This document shows, in pieces, positions 59,301 through 64,000 of a DNA stretch of 64,000 nucleotides (within the stretch, counting starts at the first letter, position 1; every line of letters begins with the position of its first letter). Source of the stretch: Eunapius fragilis (Eukaryota > Porifera > Demospongiae > Spongillida > Spongillidae); NCBI GenBank assembly GCA_963681505.1, contig OY811972.1, positions 5,176,332 to 5,240,331 on the forward strand, in the 5' to 3' direction. The translations under genes were made by a program, and so were the position numbers. Under the pieces are notes generated by a model. The model had not been told where the DNA came from. It made no database searches and worked only from the letters and a program-made list of their open reading frames with translations.

Positions 59301-59475
59301 CAGTCTACCCTCGATATAGTCCGGGCTACGGGAACCCCCAAACTAGCGGACTGTAGGACAAACGGATAATAGCGATGCGAAGTTTAGCTTACGAAGGGTT
59401 AGTAGTTGGCAAGACCAATATTGGACATTATCGCGGTTGGACTGTATCGAAGCGGACACTATCGAGGGTAGACTG
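59301..59475. mobile_element. 175-bp pogo/Tigger-like MITE
   Basis: It starts CAGTCTACCCTCGATATAGT and ends in the inverse ACTATCGAGGGTAGACTG. TA dinucleotides flank both sides (59299-59300, 59476-59477), as expected for Tc1/mariner insertion. The left and right halves also share CGGACTGTA / GGACTGTAT and a GCGATG..CGCGG pairing. Non-coding. Confidence 0.85.
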
Positions 59476-59568
59476 TATTTCTTCAAAAAATACTGAATCA
59501 ATAATGTTTACACATACATGGTGCCAACGTAATGCTCATGCTGTACAGAATTTAAATTAATTAATCAA

Positions 59569-59794
59569 TAATGCCAATGACCCCAAGGGCTCAGATCTAG
59601 AATGGGCATGTGTCCCTATGGTCGTTGAAACATATGGAGCTTGGGGAAAAGAAGCCACTGCCATTATCTCCTCTGTAGCCTCTAGACTTGCCACCTCCAT
59701 CTGTGGGCCAAAGTCCATCGTACTTAATGAGATCTATGGCCAACTGAATCACCACCTGGTCAGAGCTAATGCTACAGCTTCCTCTCTAGGATAG
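59569..59794 (+). pseudogene. LINE-like C-terminal tail, copy 3
   Basis: One open frame to a stop at 59792: WACVPMVVETYGAWGKEATA, IISSVASRLATS and ELNHHL-like LVRANATASSLG. It overlaps the C-terminal motif CIPLAVETYGNW of the fossil at 17613 and extends to the natural end of the protein. On the plus strand, opposite to the other two fragments. Confidence 0.75.
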
Positions 59795-61011
59795 CTTGTC
59801 TACTGTAGAGCTGTACTTTGTGTTTATTATATACTTTAAATTAAAAACATGATTATAAATGACACCAATGATCGACTTGAAGTCCACCAATAATCGAATG
59901 AGCGTCAGTGCTTTCAAGGCCAGCTTGTGACCGGTTATCTCTGTAGATGAAATTTTAGCCCTAATTCATGTACAAGCAGCTGTAGGTTTCGATACAAATT
60001 TACAATCACTCAACTCCAAAGTCACATTGATCATAACATTTTGTTCAAATGATACAATCTTACTAGAGTAGATTTTTAAAAACTTTCTATTGATCATACC
60101 GGTATACATAAATGATTCAAATTTTTTCAACAGGAGAATGTCTGCTCCACAATGCATAGTACTATCTGTTAGTACAGGTAAGTGCATTCCTATTATTATT
60201 AGCATCCAATGGATAACCAAATTGACATGTGCAGATATACCTTTCATATTTGAGAACTCCCACTGTTTTTGTGGTGTATTCATTGATTTGTAATTTGTGC
60301 AGTATTTCGTATCTTTGTGACATACTTGCCTTACCATGTCATTTAAATTCATTAACTACCCAAATGGCTGCTAATAGCAATGTTGCATTCTTTGATGACA
60401 AGAAAGATTTCTCTTAAAATACTCAAGCTGTATGAGTGCATTACAAGCAATCTACTTGCGTGCCTGTGCATGGATCAGTACATAATTGATTTTAATGAAC
60501 AAACCATATCTATTGGGTGGGGCAGAGGATGAATGTTGTTCAGCTGTATGTAAAATTAGCTGTCCCCTTTGTTGCACCAGAAAAGCACCCATGCCAGCAC
60601 CCTGTGCAAACCAGTTGAATGACCTATTATGGAAACAATGTTGTAGGAACTTTTCCTGATACAGAATAAAAATATATATATTGTCTTGTGATTGCAATTA
60701 TTTCAGAAAATGGATTCCAATATTGAACTTGATGCCTACATGGAATGAGTTTAAGCACTTGATCATTTGATAATAACCTAGCCCTAAAAAGTACATTGAT
60801 TGATGAAAAGGTAATTAATCCACAGTAACAACCACCATGTACCATTCTAACTTGTATCAGGTACTGGTAGGTTTGTACCATTTCCATAAGTCAATAGTTT
60901 TATAGGGATGGAAATAAAGTGTGCACTTCTAACTGAATCTATATATAGCATAAAGATTTGGTTTGAGTGTTCATGTAGAAATTATTCCCCTGCCCAATGC
61001 ACTTCATGCAG
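59795..61011. other. Region without a recognised feature upstream of the EGF array
   Basis: AT-rich DNA. No EGF exon, repeat or domain was found before 61012. Near 60965 the sequence GAGTGTTCATGTAGAAATTA matches the introns of the array, so the array repeat unit starts here. Confidence 0.5.
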
Positions 61012-64000
61012 ACAACAATGAATGCAACACTAACAATGGTGGCTGTTCTCAAATGTGCATGAACACTAATGGAAGTTACATATGCTTGTGTCATTCTGGC
61101 TATCTTCTGGATGCTAATAACCGCTCATGCAATGGTAAGTGATTCCCTTCAATGTCATGACGAAAATTATTCATCTCTGCATCAGACATCAATGAATGCA
61201 ACACTAACATTGGTGGCTGTTCTCAAATGTGCATGAATACTAATGGAAGTTTCATCTGCTCGTGTCTATATGGCTTTGTGAAGGATGCTAATAACCAATC
61301 ATGCACTGGTAAGGGGTGTGTTTGAATGTCATGTTGAAAATACTCATCTCCACATCAGACATCAATGAATGCAACACTAACAATGGTGACTGTTCTCAAA
61401 TATGCACGAACACTAATGGAAGTTACATCTGCTTGTGTCAATCTGGTTATCTTCTGGATGCTAATAACCACTCATGCAATGGTAAGTGTGATGTGAGTGT
61501 TCAAGTAGAAATTATTCACCTACCCAATTCATTTCATGCAGATATCAATGAATGCAACACTAACAATGGTGGCTGTTCTCAGATGTGCACGAACACTAAT
61601 GGAAGTTTCATCTGCTCATGTCAAAGTGGTTATCTTTTAGATGCAAATAGCCGCTCATGCAATGGTAAGTGTGTTTGATTGTTCATGCAGAAATAATTCT
61701 CTAGCCCAATGCACTTCATGCAGACATCAATGAATGCAACACAAACAAAGATGGCTGTTCTCAATTGTGCGTGAACACTAATGGAAGTTTCATCTGCTCG
61801 TGTCTAAGTGGCTTTGTGATGGATGCTAATAACCAATCATGCACTGGTAAGGGGTGTGTTTGAATGTCATGTTGAATGTATTCATCTCTGCATCAGACAT
61901 CAATGAATGCAACACTAACAATGGTGGCTGTTGTCAAATGTGCATGAACACTAATGGAAGTTACATCTGTTTGTGTCATTCTGGCTATCTTCTGGATCCC
62001 AATAACCGCTCATGCAATGGTAAGGGAAGCGTTTAAATGTCATGAAGAAAATTATTCATCTCCGCATCAGACATCAATGAATGCAACACTAACAATGGTG
62101 GCTGTTCTCAAATGTGCACGAACACTTATGGAAGTTACATCTGCTTGTGTCAATCTGGTTATCTTCTGGATGCTAATAACCGCTCATGCAATGGTAAGGG
62201 AAGTGCTTGAATGTCATGATGAAAATTATTCATCTCCTCATCAGATATCAATGAATGCAACACTAACAATGGTGGCTGTTCTCAGATGTGCACGAACACT
62301 AATGGAAGTTTCATCTGCTCATGTCAAAGTGGTTATCTTTTAGATGCAAATAGCTGCTCATGCAATGGTAAGAGTAGTTTGAGTGTTCATGTCGAAATTA
62401 TTCACCTGCCCAATGCACTTCATGCAGACATCAATGAATGCAACACTAACAATGGTGGCTGTTCTCAAATGTGCGTGAACACTAATGGAAGTTTCATGTG
62501 CTCGTGTTTAAGTGGCTTTGTGATGGATGCTAATAATCAATCATGCACTGGTAAGGGGTGTGTTTGAATGTCATGTAGAACTTATTCATCTCCACATCAG
62601 ACATCAATGAATGCGACACTAACAATGGTGGCTGTTCTGAAATGTGCATGAACACTAATGGAAGTTACATCTGTTTGTGTCATTCTGGTTATCTTCTGGA
62701 TGCTAATAACCGCTCATGCAATGGTAAGGGAAGCGTTTGAATGTCATGATGAAAATTATTCATCTCCTCATCAGATATCAATGAATGCAACACTCACAAT
62801 GGTGGCTGTTCTCAAATGTGCACGAACACTAATGGAAGTTTCATCTGCTCATGTCAAAGTGGTTATCTTTTAGATGCAAATAGCCACTCATGCAATGGTA
62901 AGTTTGGTTTGAGTGTTCATGTCGAAATTATTCACCTGCCCAATGTACTTCCTGCAGACATCAATGAATGCAACACTAACAATGGTGGCTGTTCTCAAAT
63001 GTGCGTGAACACTAATGAAAGTTTCATGTGCTCGTGTTTAAGTGGCTTTGTGATGGATGCTAATAATCAATCATGCACTGGTAAGGGGTGTGTTTGAATG
63101 TCATGTAGAACTTATTCATCTCCACATCAGACATCAATGAATGTGACACTAACAATGGTGGCTGTTCTGAAATGTGCATGAACACTAATGGAAGTTACAT
63201 CTGTTTGTGTCATTCTGGCTATCTTCTGGAACCTAATAACCGCTCATGCAATGGTAAGGGAAGCGTTTACATGTCATGACGAAAATTATTCATCTCCGCA
63301 TCAGACATCAATGAATGCAACACTAACAATGGTGGCTGTTCTCAACTGTGCACGAACACTTATGGAAGTTACATCTGCTTGTGTCAATCAGGTTATCTTC
63401 TGGATGCTAATAACCGCTCATGCAATGGTAAGGGAAGCGTTTGAATGTCATGAAGAAAATTATTCATCTCCCCATCAGATATCAATGAATGCAACACTAA
63501 CAATGGTGGCTGTTCTCAAATGTGCACGAACACTAATGGAAGTTTCATCTGCTCATGTCAAAGTGGTTATCTTTTAGATGCAAATAGCCACTCATGCAAT
63601 GGTAAGTTTGACTTGAGTGTTCATGTCGAAATTATTCACCTGCCCAATGCACTTCATGCAGACATCAATGAATGCAACACTAACAATGGTGGCTGTTCTC
63701 AAATGTGCGTGAACACTAATGAAAGTTTCATGTGCTCGTGTTTAAGTGGCTTTGTGATGGATGCTAATAATCAATCATGCACTGGTAAGGGGTGTGTTTG
63801 AATGTCATGTAGAACTTATTCATCTCCACATCAGACATCAATGAATGCAACACTAACAATGGTGGCTGTTCTGAAATGTGCATGAACACTAATGGAAGTT
63901 ACATCTGTTTGTGTCATTCTGGCTATCTTCTGGATCCCAATGACCGCTCATGCAATGGTAAGGGAAGCGTTTACATGTCATGAAGAAAATTATTCATCTC
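61012..64000 (+). CDS. Calcium-binding EGF array protein, 17 exons, continues past window
   Basis: Seventeen exons of exactly 123 bases start at 61012, 61186, 61359, 61542, 61724, 61897, 62071, 62245, 62428, 62601, 62775, 62958, 63131, 63305, 63479, 63662 and 63835. All have AG acceptors, GTAAG donors and phase 1 at both ends, so exons can be gained or lost without a frame change. Each encodes a 41-residue EGF with six Cys and the calcium-binding start DINEC (exon 1 has DNNEC). A typical core is [23 protein letters not shown]. The conserved Asn in the middle of each is consistent with calcium sites. Introns are 50, 51, 59 or 60 bases. This is an extracellular rod-like segment, as in fibrillin or Notch-type proteins. 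The N- and C-terminal domains are not visible; the ectodomain exons at 50018-51444 are a candidate upstream part. The last intron starts at 63958. Confidence 0.9.
61012..64000. repeat. 704-bp higher-order repeat of EGF exons
   Basis: Exon types, told by their last loop, recur in a four-exon cycle: HSGYLLD(P/A)NNRSC, then [20 protein letters not shown], then [16 protein letters not shown], then [17 protein letters not shown]. Exons 6-9 start the cycle at 61897, exon 10 at 62601, exon 13 at 63131 and exon 17 at 63835. The step is 704 bases twice and 530 once; in the short step the TYGSYICLC exon is missing. Intron lengths follow the same cycle (51, 51, 60, 50). Confidence 0.9.

Noticed and set aside
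61954-63577. Alternative frames across the EGF array ([14 protein letters not shown]...)
   Set aside because: Out-of-frame shadows of the EGF exons that also run through introns.
1-64000. CRISPR arrays, bacterial operons or phage genes
   Set aside because: Regular repeats here are minisatellites, or exons with splice sites; there are no direct repeats with unique spacers, and the window is eukaryotic.

Overview
The window is eukaryotic nuclear DNA from an animal. Genes are split by spliceosomal introns (GT..AG, often 50-60 bp), and domains such as ankyrin repeats and calcium-binding EGF each occupy one exon. A marine invertebrate is clear. A sponge is my best guess, from the gene types, the short introns, the load of DIRS, Gypsy and DDE elements and the many long G/C runs, but nothing here proves the phylum.

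Layout. 1-7.2 kb: a plus-strand ankyrin gene with one repeat per exon, a duplicated 5' region and introns holding a minisatellite and a 633-bp MITE. 7.2-9.0 kb: a 129-bp hairpin MITE, otherwise no gene seen. 9.04-16.49 kb: a probable CACTA/EnSpm (Plavaka-like) DNA transposon with a 16-exon minus-strand transposase (one in-frame stop) and a divergent nine-exon plus-strand companion gene, separated by a G/C-rich minisatellite element. 17.6-18.5 kb: a LINE-like fossil. 18.6-24 kb: a broken, interrupted copy of a DDE-like gene whose intact copy lies at 32-36 kb. 24-31 kb: hairpin MITEs, a piggyBac-like relic, a decayed repeat-coding gene and minisatellites.

31.2-36.15 kb: the most interesting locus. 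A 210-residue chromodomain gene (minus, 3 exons) and a 745-residue DDE-like gene (plus, 10 exons) are divergent with 125 bp between them. Both splice models are open and phase-consistent throughout. 36.5 kb: one RecQ-like helicase exon. 42-47.3 kb: DIRS fossils with Gypsy pol debris between them. 47.7-48.2 kb: a second large G-rich minisatellite element.

50.0-51.4 kb: five phase-consistent exons of a secreted or cell-surface cysteine-rich protein. 52.8-59.8 kb: LINE fragments, a decayed Gypsy element and, inside its gag, a 2,249-bp inserted element with a 9-bp target duplication and no recognised transposase. 61.0 kb to the right edge: 17 calcium-binding EGF exons, each exactly 123 bp, in a higher-order repeat of 704 bp that runs off the window.

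Probable host genes are the ankyrin gene, the cysteine-rich ectodomain gene and the EGF-array gene; the last two may be one gene. Most of the rest is mobile DNA in various states of decay. All splice sites and frames were read by eye and no database search was run.
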